Shown: in pieces, positions 56,874-64,000 of the stretch | Numbering within the stretch: the first letter of the stretch is position 1 | Layout: each line of letters starts with the position of its first letter | Assembly (NCBI RefSeq): GCF_006494425.1 | Contig: NZ_VHIV01000003.1 | Span: 477,559 to 541,558, forward strand | Source: Bacillus dicomae | GTDB lineage: Bacteria > Bacillota > Bacilli > Bacillales > Bacillaceae_G | DNA length: 64,000 nucleotides | Direction: 5' to 3' | Made by a program: the position numbers and the translations under genes | Notes under the pieces: model-generated | What the model saw: only the letters and a program-made list of their open reading frames with translations | The model's database searches: none | Told to the model about the DNA's origin: nothing

Positions 56874-57149
56874 ATGAACTCAAACACAAAACAGTTTATT
56901 TATGATATCCAGCAACGAAAGAACAATTATATAGAAAATGCTTTAATAGCAATACAACACCCTAAAAAAGAGCAATCTGAACAGGTCATTCAAAATATAG
57001 TAGAGAAGATGGATATGATGATTAGTCTAGTTACTACGTACATGAGGATTGAATCTGGATCTACGAAAGAATTAAAAGAACTTCAGAAAGAAATTATCCA
57101 CGCTCAAGCATATATCCAAAAACGAAAATTTGAAGAAACACAGAGATAA
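56874..57149 (+). CDS. Hypothetical small helical protein (91 aa)
   Basis: Not recognised. Predominantly helical, charged, no membrane segment: MNSNTKQFIYDIQQRKNNYI, a Met-rich centre EKMDMMISLVTTYMRIESG and a Lys/Glu-rich end. RBS ACGGAGGAA, 7 bases spacing. Terminator follows at once. Its own promoter (TATGATAGAAT-like near 56845) is likely. Confidence 0.7.
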   Translation: MNSNTKQFIYDIQQRKNNYIENALIAIQHPKKEQSEQVIQNIVEKMDMMISLVTTYMRIESGSTKELKELQKEIIHAQAYIQKRKFEETQR

Positions 57150-57167
57150 AACCCTGTGTTTTTATTT
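57136..57167 (+). terminator. Terminator of the 91-aa gene
   Basis: AAACACAG/CTGTGTTT followed by TTATTT; overlaps the 3' end of the gene. Confidence 0.8.
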
Positions 57168-57216
57168 GATGCTCTATGACGCTAATCTGTTAATAATCAA
57201 ATTACATATAATTTGA

Positions 57217-57450
57217 TTATTGTTTTGGCATAATCCATACAATTTGTTGAATGCGTACAATATATGGCACCGTATCTTCAATGAGCAAATGATCGGGTTT
57301 CACATCCTTTAATTTCCCTCTTATATTTCCTCTTACAGTTTCAATAACCACATGTTTACCAATTACTGATTGTAATGTCTGATATACATAGGGATTAGGC
57401 ACACTTACCATATTTTGTTTACTAAAGTCATTTCCCTCCAAATAACTCAT
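57217..57450 (-). CDS. DUF2642 protein (YuzF-like)
   Basis: 77 residues. The core VIGKHVVIETVRGNIRGKLK, DVKPDHLLIED is a small Sm/LSM-like beta fold typical of DUF2642 proteins, many of which are spore-related in Bacillus. Start at the ATG (MSYLEGND) because AAAGGAG is at good spacing; the longer frame lacks a site. No adjacent partner. Confidence 0.82.
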   Translation of the reverse strand: MSYLEGNDFSKQNMVSVPNPYVYQTLQSVIGKHVVIETVRGNIRGKLKDVKPDHLLIEDTVPYIVRIQQIVWIMPKQ

Positions 57451-57688
57451 TCTATAAGACTCCTTTCTAACTCGCATTCTTTCTCCTAATATATGATGTA
57501 AATCTTATAAATATGCTAGAAGGATAATTCATTATATGAACGGAAATAACACTTTAATAAGATACGGTTTCTATTTCTACATTGCTAAAAAATTATTTAT
57601 ATAAAGTTACTTTTACTAGTTAATAGGTGATGATATAGGGATATTTTGAATGTACATCTAGATTGTTCCTTTCAGGATATGTATCATT

Positions 57689-57922
57689 TTAAATACGCCC
57701 TTTATTAGAATAGTACTCATACTTTTTTTGAGATTCTTTCGTAATACGTGCGTTAAGTAAAATTGCTAACAATAAAAACACTCCATATTTCCCCCCTGTA
57801 GCTCCTATGATAATCACACTACTACAAACAAGTACAATTAATAGGATAAACGAAACTAAATAAATACGATCATAATTCTTTGACATCTTCTCGTATTTTA
57901 TGCGTTCTTTCCTTGCATCCAT
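57689..57922 (-). CDS. Small two-helix membrane protein (77 aa), hypothetical
   Basis: Not recognised. A Lys/Arg-rich N-terminus (MDARKERIKYEKMSKNYDR), two membrane helices (YLVSFILLIVLVCSSVIII and KYGVFLLLAILLNA), and a charged C-terminus. AAAGGAGGAA in front of the ATG is strong. Same strand and just after the tiny frame at 57990 in gene order. Confidence 0.75.
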   Translation of the reverse strand: MDARKERIKYEKMSKNYDRIYLVSFILLIVLVCSSVIIIGATGGKYGVFLLLAILLNARITKESQKKYEYYSNKGRI

Positions 57923-57989
57923 CTAAATTCCTCCTTTAAATAATCCATTTCACTCTCAAATAAATCTAGCCCTTAAAAAAGGAAACAAT

Positions 57990-58076
57990 CTATCGTTTTA
58001 AATAATTAGTTTGTTTTTTATCAACAAATTTATATAACGTAAAAAGAAATCCTACCAATATTAAGCTCTCCACCAT
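57990..58076 (-). CDS. Possible 28-aa membrane microprotein
   Basis: Minus strand reads MVESLILVGFLFTLYKFVDK then KQTNYLKR and stop. One hydrophobic helix and a basic tail. GGAAGGAGAGG lies upstream, but at 12-15 bases, longer than ideal. Uncertain. Confidence 0.3.
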   Translation of the reverse strand: MVESLILVGFLFTLYKFVDKKQTNYLKR

Positions 58077-58157
58077 GATAATCCCGACCCTCTCCTTCCT
58101 TTTAATCCCAACACATCAGATAAAAGTTATGTATATCCCATATTAGCTGCAACAAGC

Positions 58158-58194
58158 AAAAAGGATCCCCCTTCTCTTAAAGGCCGATCCTTTT
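58158..58194 (-). terminator. Terminator of the 48-aa gene
   Basis: AAAAGGATC/GATCCTTTT with TTTTTG on the minus strand. Confidence 0.75.
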
Positions 58195-58218
58195 CTCCTT
58201 GTATGCAACTATTTTTAC

Positions 58219-58365
58219 CTATTCTTGATTAATTAGAATAATAGCTGGTCCATCTACACGAATTCCACCAACTTCGATTTTTTCATAAGACTCAACTGTA
58301 ATAGAGATGATCCCTTCTCGCTTCTTTAATTCATTACTTAATTCTTTTGTTAACATTTTTTTCAT
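58219..58365 (-). CDS. Small protein (48 aa), hypothetical
   Basis: Minus strand: MKKMLTKELSNELKKREGII then SITVESYEKIEVGGIRVDGP and AIILINQE. RBS AGAAGGAG seven bases upstream and a terminator 25 bases after the stop strongly suggest a real gene. A basic helix followed by beta strands; no membrane segment. Family not recognised. Confidence 0.65.
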   Translation of the reverse strand: MKKMLTKELSNELKKREGIISITVESYEKIEVGGIRVDGPAIILINQE

Positions 58366-58913
58366 GTTTGTACTCCTTCTTACTGCTTAATTTACTATTG
58401 GTATGTAAATAAAATTTAAATTGGTTTCCTGGTCTAGAAACCAATTTTTTGTAGTTGATCATATGGTGTTACCAGTTCGTTTATCAATTTTACGTAAAGA
58501 AGATAAACAATTACTATTCACCGTCTCAGTAGATATAAGGCACTCTTAAAGATAGTGGTGAGATTGATTGTTTTTTCTTCTAGAAATAATGACTTAGATA
58601 GTATATTACCTAAAACAATGAAAGCCCTACCTCTCTTTCATCCTTACGGCTCCTTGTCCGTGCCAGTGTGAATCAGGATTGTAAAAATCAAGTGACTATT
58701 TAATCGAGTTATTTTGATGAAACTTCAAACGTTCGTAAAAGAAATTTAAAAATAAAAATGGATTAGATTGAAGTAATAACAAAAGAGGTATCTACTCTAA
58801 AAGTGAGTTGAAGAAGTTGAATATCTTTGAAATACTTTCCTTTTAATACTCATCGTATACCCAGAAAATTCATGATATTTCTGAGGGACGTCATACATTA
58901 TTTATAATAAATC
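58366..58913. other. Intergenic region with orphan terminator and GC-rich patch
   Basis: Contains a plus-strand terminator (58418-58450) without a gene, and a relatively GC-rich patch at about 58610-58680 that can fold on the minus strand. No ORF. Confidence 0.45.
58418..58450 (+). terminator. Orphan terminator
   Basis: AAATTGGTTTC/GAAACCAATTT followed by TTT on the plus strand. Confidence 0.6.
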
Positions 58914-59375
58914 TTAACAGAAACTTTTTATTTGATTTTCAGTGATTCCTTTAATTAATTCTAGTTCACTAACCAAAAACTTATATGCATCATCCAACAA
59001 TTTTTTTTCGCTTGTATTCAGTGCTTTTTCTTTCTTCATACGCATTAAATCCCGTACAACTTCAGCACCTTCTTGTATTTCACCCGTTTTTATTTTGTCC
59101 GTGTTCACTTTATGCCTTTGTTTCCACGGCAGTAATTTACAGGATTCTTCATGGTGAAAAATGTGTATAATGTGCTTTAATGCAAGTATATCAATAACTG
59201 GACGTATATTCGAACTCAATATTTTGCCCTTAGGAATCATGATTTGCATATTACTAATGGACATTTTTATGACATAATAAAGTTGCTTTTTCCCTGAGAA
59301 CTCTTTTTCTTCTATGGCTTCAATTATACCTGCTCCGTGCATTGGATAAACAATGTTATCGCCAATTTGAAACAT
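58914..59375 (-). CDS. CarD/CdnL-family RNA polymerase-binding regulator
   Basis: 153 residues. N-terminal CarD/TRCF RNA-polymerase interaction domain (MFQIGDNIVYPMHGAGIIEA, then IMIPKGKI) followed by a helical C-terminal DNA-binding part with the conserved WKQRHKVNTDKIKTG. Cytoplasmic, binds the RNAP beta subunit and modulates open-complex stability. The start is the ATG with GGAGGTGG; an in-frame ATG 14 codons earlier is worse. Monocistronic. Confidence 0.9.
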   Translation of the reverse strand: MFQIGDNIVYPMHGAGIIEAIEEKEFSGKKQLYYVIKMSISNMQIMIPKGKILSSNIRPVIDILALKHIIHIFHHEESCKLLPWKQRHKVNTDKIKTGEIQEGAEVVRDLMRMKKEKALNTSEKKLLDDAYKFLVSELELIKGITENQIKSFC

Positions 59376-59591
59376 ATAACCCACCTCCATATGTGGTAAC
59401 CTTCTCAAGCTTAACACATATGTTGTTTTTTATCAAATATTTAATAATATCATGAGTTTATTTTTGGTGTCAATTACTTTTTTCTTCAGAAGTTAAATTA
59501 AGGAAAACAGCCTCTAAATAATAGAGAGCGTTCTAGATTTCAAATAAAAGAAAAGGGAATTCCCACGCGTATATTCTGAAATCTCTACTCA

Positions 59592-60500
59592 TTAACGTAG
59601 ATCCGTTTTTCCTTGAAAACGGCCAAATCGATCCCGTATTTTTTTCAATCTTATATGATACTCTAAAATCTCAATTCTTGCTTTTTCTGCTAGAGGGGCA
59701 ATTGGTCGTAAGTCTTTTAACCCCCAATACTCAACCACTACATCAAGTACTTGATCAAAATATTGTAGTGGCCCATAGTTTGCTTCTTTTGCAATCACAG
59801 CCATTCTATTTTCAAAATCAGGCATGACGGCACCTGGCATTTTAAAATTCCTAATCACATTGGCAATATAGTAGCAATAATTTGGTTCCAATTCTAAATG
59901 TGTTCGAATAACGTCTCGATAAAACGCATAATGAAGTGTTTCATCTTTTGCAAGACGGCGTAATAATGTAGCAAGATCTGGATCATGCTTACTTGCCACC
60001 TTAGCTACATTATTGTAAAACACCATTGTTGCAAGTTCTTGTAGCGTCGTATACGTCATGGCTTCGATTGGTGTATGAAAATCAGGCTCAAATCCACACT
60101 CAACGACTGATTTTCTTAATTCATGTATACGTTTAGGGTTTACACTTCGAGTGAGTAGTAAATATGTCTCTAATAAATTCGAATGTTGATCCTCTTCTGA
60201 GGTCCAAGTATGAATAAAGTCTGTAATAACAGAAAGGGAACCTTTAAAAGTTGCAGATAAATACGTTGTAAACCACGGTAAATTCACTTCTGTTAATAAA
60301 GCTGTTTCAATGGCCGTAATTACACCAGAAGGGAGAGTAACTTGACTTTCATCCCAAGGAACTCTTTTAAAGTCCATTCCCTTATCCCATGGTAAAAATT
60401 CATGATAACCCCAGTCTATCTTCTGCGCTCTTATTTTATGTTGTTCATACAGTTCTTTTAAACGTGGTTCTAATCGGAAATCTAAATCATTTGTTAGCAT
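59592..60500 (-). CDS. Acyl-ACP desaturase-like diiron protein
   Basis: 302 residues, ferritin-like fatty-acid desaturase type 2 family (acyl-[ACP] desaturase). Diiron ligands are seen as Glu in LTEVNLPWF, Glu-Asp-x-His in TSEEDQHSNL, Glu in TLQELATMV, and Glu-x-x-His in AKDETLHYAF, the usual E...ExxH pair twice. Soluble. It would introduce a double bond into an acyl chain on ACP, using O2 and ferredoxin. ATG at 60500 has AAAGGGGGC. Not in an obvious operon. Typical for cereus-group genomes, and rarer in B. subtilis, which uses a membrane desaturase. Confidence 0.9.
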   Translation of the reverse strand: MLTNDLDFRLEPRLKELYEQHKIRAQKIDWGYHEFLPWDKGMDFKRVPWDESQVTLPSGVITAIETALLTEVNLPWFTTYLSATFKGSLSVITDFIHTWTSEEDQHSNLLETYLLLTRSVNPKRIHELRKSVVECGFEPDFHTPIEAMTYTTLQELATMVFYNNVAKVASKHDPDLATLLRRLAKDETLHYAFYRDVIRTHLELEPNYCYYIANVIRNFKMPGAVMPDFENRMAVIAKEANYGPLQYFDQVLDVVVEYWGLKDLRPIAPLAEKARIEILEYHIRLKKIRDRFGRFQGKTDLR

Positions 60501-61049
60501 ATAAGTGCCCCCTTTTCTTACCATGAATATTCAGCTTATTTTTATCTCTAAAAATTTTCTACAAATAAATATTACTTTCCTTTTTTTAAATCCAACATAA
60601 CAAACTTGTAACAAAACTCTTTAAGAGCGCTATATTTTCATAGGATTTTTTTATCAAAAGAGGGACCGTTACATCTATTTTCTTTTTTATAAAATAGATA
60701 CTGAGGCATACAATATGTTAGTTAGTCAAAATAAAAACTAACCTCAGTAAATACAGAATAACATTCATCGATAAAGATACTCGTCATGTTGTAAATTTTG
60801 GTGAGTGTAAAAAGGTGCATGCCTATAAAGAATCGTTTTATAATAAAGATTGATAGTGTTTTATATACACTATCAACTTATTTAGACGTAAGATTATGAT
60901 CCAATATATTAGATTAAGCGCTTGCAAAAAATATAGTTGATGAGATAGCCTTAAACGACAATTCCCAACAAGCTTAATGCACATTGGCTATGATGAGTTA
61001 GACCAAATTTTGTGAAACAATATACAAAAAAAGGGAAGAGGCGATAAAC
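60501..61049. other. Intergenic region upstream of desaturase and 99-aa gene
   Basis: Contains a perfect inverted repeat TTGATAGTGT-TTTATAT-ACACTATCAA (60850-60876) and a partial cre-like sequence near 60912-60926 (AAGCGCTTGCA). No supported gene. Confidence 0.45.
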
Positions 61050-61349
61050 ATGCAGTCAACGGAAGCGCATATGAAGGAAAAACAACGTAGAGAAAAAATA
61101 GAAATTATATTTAGTCACAGGGTAAAAGGGGAGAATTTTTTTCACGGTTCTTCCTATCAATGGAAAAACATTGTATATCAAAATTATAATAGGATACAAC
61201 AAAAAGAGTTGGAAATTGAACAAATCATTTCAAAAATAGAAAAAGAAGGGATCCGTTTTACGCAGCACCGTTCACTCATACACTATCCCGTCATTGATTT
61301 CGTAAAATATATAGCTAAGATTTATAAGGAGCCCCTCGAAATAAAATAA
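61050..61349 (+). CDS. Hypothetical protein (99 aa)
   Basis: Not recognised. Highly charged, basic N-terminus (HMKEKQRREKIEIIFSHRVK), helical centre, then HYPVIDFVKYIAKIYKEPL. No membrane helix, no known motif. RBS AAAGGGAAGAGG, somewhat distant. No operon partner. Confidence 0.55.
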   Translation: MQSTEAHMKEKQRREKIEIIFSHRVKGENFFHGSSYQWKNIVYQNYNRIQQKELEIEQIISKIEKEGIRFTQHRSLIHYPVIDFVKYIAKIYKEPLEIK

Positions 61350-61397
61350 TCATATTTATAAAAGGTTTATTTCCGGGGATTTTTTTAACTTAAAACC

Positions 61398-61537
61398 AGG
61401 GGTACCGCCCCATTTCCATCAAGATAAAGTTTTATAACACCCCCAAAACGAAGTTTTTAGGTTTTATTGTAAAAAAAGCCTATTTATCGTTTTGGGGGTG
61501 ACCTGTTTTCTTAGGTTGATGGCGATGGGGTACCGCC
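61398..61537. repeat. IS231-like palindromic repeat, copy 2
   Basis: About 140 bp, bounded by GGGGTACCGCC on both sides, with TTTATAACACCCCCAAAACGAA / TCGTTTTGGGGGTG-type arms. A further partial unit (ATCAACCTAAGATTACCC, 61538-61555) follows and adjoins the MFS remnant. Confidence 0.6.
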
Positions 61538-61555
61538 ATCAACCTAAGATTACCC

Positions 61556-61728
61556 AAAGATCTAATACTGGTCCTAAAGCCATGCCATTGCTTCTCCACG
61601 AAGAGATCGTGGAATACATCAATGACAGCCTTTTCTATCGAACTTGTAGCAACTGCCCAGCTGATTCCATGGAAAATATGTAAAATCACTAAGCATATAG
61701 CCTCTGTTATCCAAGTATAAAAATACAT
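61556..61728 (-). pseudogene. MFS transporter fragment
   Basis: Minus strand reads LVILHIFHGISWAVATSSIE, then KAVIDVFHD, the helix 4-5 region of a major-facilitator transporter; past a frameshift another frame reads RGEAMA, matching the loop motif RRGEAMG that should come next. The rest is cut by the palindromic repeat cluster. Confidence 0.7.
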
Positions 61729-61733
61729 TGTCT

Positions 61734-62960
61734 TTACAAATAATACTCAAACATTTTTGCAACCTTTTCTTTTATTTTTTCTTTTATAGATAATTGGTTG
61801 ACGTCAGAGGATGTTACTTGCTTTGAATTTTGTAAGTCTGCATTAATCACTGGTTTTATTCTCGAAATATAGATAGGGTCATGAATATAACAGTTCATTT
61901 CTTCATTTAAATGAAACGAGCGTGAATCAAAATTCACGGTCCCAACCATCAATACTTTTTCATCAATCAAAAATACTTTACCGTGTAACACCCCATTTTT
62001 GTAACCATATACTTCCATCCCCTGTTTTAATGCTTTTCGGATATATGGATATGCTGCTTCTTTAACTAATAGTGCATCCGAATGAGGTGAGAATAGAATT
62101 TTGACACGGACTCCCCTCTTTCTTGCATCTACTAATGCGTTCCAAATAGTTCTGTCTTTTGGTATAAAATAAGGTGTTAATATAATAATGGATTCTTTTG
62201 CTTGTTGAAACAGCATTTTATAATCTTGCCCAAGTTTTTCTCCACTATAATATGCAGTAAATCGTTGCGAGGTTGCTCCCTTTTCCTTTACCGCATTGTG
62301 TATTGGAATCGGTTTCCCTGAATTTTTCTTCCAGTCTAATACAAATTGGTGTTCTAAATCTTGAACTCCTTCTCCTCGTATTTGAAGATGATAATCTCTC
62401 CAATAACCAAGTTTTTCTTTTTCTCCTAAATACTTCTTTCCGATGTTGAATCCACCAATGTAACCAACCTTTCCATCAATAACTGAAATACGACGATGAT
62501 TCCGATGATCCAAAGAAGAAAAAAGATAAGGGAAAGCAGGTTTATTGTAATATGTAAAATGAACTCCTTTTTTAACTAATAATTCTCTTTCCTTTTTCTT
62601 TAGTAAAATTCCACCTAACCTGTCCAAAGCATAGTATACTTCTACACCTTCTTGACTTTTTTTCCGCAATAACTCTAGAAACTGATGGCTTACTTTATCA
62701 TCAGCAATAGAAAAAAAGTTAACATGCACGTAATGCTTTGCTTTCTCTATATCTGAGAATAGTTGATTGTTTAACTGTTTCCCATCTATATACAAAGTAA
62801 TATCACTTTGACGCATAGGGTATTGACTAGAATTCTGGCTAAATACCCCATTTTTTTCGGCTATCGTTCTGTCAATTTCACCCCAAATAAACAGAACTAA
62901 ACATCCACCGATAAATAAAAAGAGGAACACTTGGAAAATTCTTCTTATCTTTTTCAGCAC
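61734..62960 (-). CDS. Phospholipase-D-family protein, minor cardiolipin synthase-like (YwjE/ClsB type)
   Basis: 408 residues. One N-terminal membrane helix (IFQVFLFLFIGGCLVLFIWG), then two PLD domains with HKD motifs: His in HRNHRRISVIDGKVGYIGGF (about 155; H-x-R rather than H-x-K) and HGKVFLIDEKVLMVGTVNFD (about 325). Similar in length and order to B. subtilis YwjE/ClsB. Likely transfers phosphatidyl groups between phosphatidylglycerols to make cardiolipin. Start is an ATG with AAAGGAGA. Its stop adjoins a dead MFS gene fragment. Confidence 0.88.
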   Translation of the reverse strand: MLKKIRRIFQVFLFLFIGGCLVLFIWGEIDRTIAEKNGVFSQNSSQYPMRQSDITLYIDGKQLNNQLFSDIEKAKHYVHVNFFSIADDKVSHQFLELLRKKSQEGVEVYYALDRLGGILLKKKERELLVKKGVHFTYYNKPAFPYLFSSLDHRNHRRISVIDGKVGYIGGFNIGKKYLGEKEKLGYWRDYHLQIRGEGVQDLEHQFVLDWKKNSGKPIPIHNAVKEKGATSQRFTAYYSGEKLGQDYKMLFQQAKESIIILTPYFIPKDRTIWNALVDARKRGVRVKILFSPHSDALLVKEAAYPYIRKALKQGMEVYGYKNGVLHGKVFLIDEKVLMVGTVNFDSRSFHLNEEMNCYIHDPIYISRIKPVINADLQNSKQVTSSDVNQLSIKEKIKEKVAKMFEYYL

Positions 62961-63171
62961 ATTTAATCTCCTTTATATATTATCGTTTTATTTCTGCTAG
63001 TTTTTGTTATTGGGACAAAACTATTCCATGCATCTATTAGCTAAAAAAATCCTTCTTTGAATGATTAACTATAAAATTTCTCATTCACATAACCCTAAAA
63101 TTGGAAATCGTACGATGATAACAAAATAGGCACTCTATATTTTGAAGTACATTTACAAGGAGGAATACTAC

Positions 63172-63372
63172 ATGACAGTAAGTACTAAACTTAAACAAAC
63201 TATCGCTGGATTAAAGAGTGCTCAAGCATGCCTAGAAGGATTTGTTCTTGATACTGATAACAAGCAAGCAAAACAATTATATAAAGGTGCAGCACAACAA
63301 GCTCAAGAAATTATTGAATCTTTAAATCCTCGTCTTCAACAAATTGAACATGAAGAGCCTCAGTACAAGTGA
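63172..63372 (+). CDS. DUF1657 small protein (66 aa)
   Basis: DUF1657 domain over the whole length (MTVSTKLKQTIAGLKSAQAC, KQLYKGAAQQAQEIIESLNP). Found in Bacillus spore-related operons, often near spoVA or DUF421 genes. Helical and cytoplasmic. AAGGAGGAA in front of the second ATG fixes the start; the longer frame is not supported. Confidence 0.9.
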   Translation: MTVSTKLKQTIAGLKSAQACLEGFVLDTDNKQAKQLYKGAAQQAQEIIESLNPRLQQIEHEEPQYK

Positions 63373-63468
63373 TAACATAATACCTTTCACATAGAATATC
63401 GTCCCCATGGAAGAGTGCCCAGCTTAAATAACGATTATCATAATGCTAATTACGATTAAAAGGTCTCA

Positions 63469-63610
63469 CCATATTGCCATCAATTTAAGAATTCAAAATT
63501 ACCCCAAAACGAAAAAATGAGTTCAACTCTCATGGACACCTATGAAAAGATAAAATTTTCGTTTTTGGGGCATTTCAAAATATTAGCTTGATTGGCATAG
63601 GGGTACCGCC
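63469..63610. repeat. IS231-like palindromic repeat, copy 3
   Basis: CATATTGCCATCAATTTAAG ... TAGCTTGATTGGCATAGGGG, with inner ATTACCCCAAAACGAAAAA / TTTTCGTTTTTGGGGCATTT. About 142 bp. Confidence 0.6.
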
Positions 63611-63714
63611 ACATCGCCATCAACTTAAGGATTCAGAATTACTACAAAACGAAATTTTGTGCTTTTTTGTTACAAATTAGCACGAAATTTCGTTCTAAGT
63701 GTACTATAAAATTT
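63611..63714. repeat. IS231-like palindromic repeat, copy 4 (partial)
   Basis: Directly follows copy 3: ACATCGCCATCAACTTAAGG, ATTACTACAAAACGAAATTT, TGTTACAAATTAGCACGAAA; the expected right arm with GGGG...TTGATGG is missing. Confidence 0.55.
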
Positions 63715-63772
63715 AAAAATAACGAATGTTTCCAAGAAAAAATAAACAGTTTAAGCCCATTGAAATCATAGG

Positions 63773-64000
63773 CTAGAAAACAACTGGTAGATTAGCAAGA
63801 GAACGAATTTTACTATGGTTATAATTTAATTGATTCGGTTCGATTGCTAGGCGAAGATTAGGAAGCCGCTGTAACAAAGTGCCTAATGCAATTTGTCCTT
63901 CTAGTCGCGCTAATGGAGCTCCCAAACAGTGATGTATACCAGCTCCAAAGGCTAAATGATTATTCTCTTCCCGTGAAATATTCAATTCTTCTGGATAGGG
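63773..64000 (-). CDS. Cytochrome P450, C-terminal end (cut by window edge)
   Basis: The 3' end of a P450 monooxygenase gene that continues beyond 64000. The haem-ligand loop is complete: HLAFGAGIHHCLGAPLARLE, with F-G-x-G-x-H-x-C-x-G and the Cys near codon 20 of the visible part, preceded by PYPEELNISREEN, the usual pre-haem segment of soluble bacterial CYP families. Ends ...LANLPVVF. Unlike the fragment at 12.4 kb it shows no sign of decay. Substrate not determinable. Confidence 0.9.
   Translation of the reverse strand, partial: PYPEELNISREENNHLAFGAGIHHCLGAPLARLEGQIALGTLLQRLPNLRLAIEPNQLNYNHSKIRSLANLPVVF

Noticed and set aside
60912-60926. cre site before the 99-aa gene
   Set aside because: First two consensus positions mismatch and no catabolic gene is next to it.

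Overview
The window is chromosomal DNA of a Bacillus cereus group member (B. cereus/thuringiensis/mycoides type). Support: low G+C, strong AGGAGG-type ribosome binding sites, a GerA-type germinant receptor operon, a spore-type catalase, a DabA/DabB operon of the B. subtilis ybcC-ybcD kind, and above all four interspersed ~157-bp repeats that I recognise as the cereus-group element bcr1, each bounded by ATAAA. A second palindromic repeat family with IS231-like ends is also present. There is no rRNA, tRNA, CRISPR array, prophage or intact insertion sequence; the window is mostly housekeeping and accessory metabolism with many small decayed genes.

Layout. 0.4-4.5 kb: gerA-type operon (AA-AB-AC, minus strand) headed by a previously hidden 44-codon ORF that overlaps the gerAA start. 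5-10 kb: a complete glutamine-use module, glnK-glnL two-component system, glutaminase glsA and transporter glnT. 11-18.5 kb: a SLC13/ArsB-like permease, a P450 fragment, a secreted D-peptidase-like serine hydrolase, a candidate small RNA, a FAD/Rieske oxidoreductase and a MATE exporter. 18.5-20.3 kb: non-coding stretch with a dead SASP gene, hairpins and bcr1. 20-28 kb: aspartate-type permease, secreted 5'-nucleotidase, catalase, alpha/beta hydrolase.

28-33.3 kb: an unusual plus-strand catabolic-looking cluster: two YcaC-like isochorismatase-fold hydrolases, a membrane-anchored ABM-domain protein and a YtcJ-like amidohydrolase with a His/Cys-rich tail, with a LysR regulator at its end. 33.5-42 kb: MarR pseudogene, membrane protein, PAF-acetylhydrolase-like enzyme with its TetR regulator and palindromic operators, CorA transporter, and a three-gene stress operon (YflT-domain protein, YtxH-like protein, ParM-like actin) behind a sigma-B-like promoter; then a Gly/His/Trp tandem-repeat protein. 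42-48.5 kb: LysR/EamA divergent pair, WYL-regulator pseudogene, a serine-type T-box leader in front of a DUF1349 gene, YxeA-like and other small exported proteins.

48.5-56 kb: photolyase, then the inorganic-carbon uptake operon dabB-dabA with a carbonic-anhydrase-like gene whose zinc ligands look lost, and a ybcI-like gene. 56-64 kb: debris of a resolvase and other genes, then small spore/stress-type proteins, CarD-family regulator, acyl-ACP desaturase-like diiron protein, phospholipase-D/cardiolipin-synthase-like protein, and the C-terminal end of a cytochrome P450 cut by the window edge.

Most informative for follow-up: the serine T-box in front of a non-amino-acid gene, the isochorismatase/ABM/amidohydrolase cluster, the chromosomal actin in a putative sigma-B operon, the hidden germination-operon ORF, and the tandem-repeat protein whose repeat is open in several frames.
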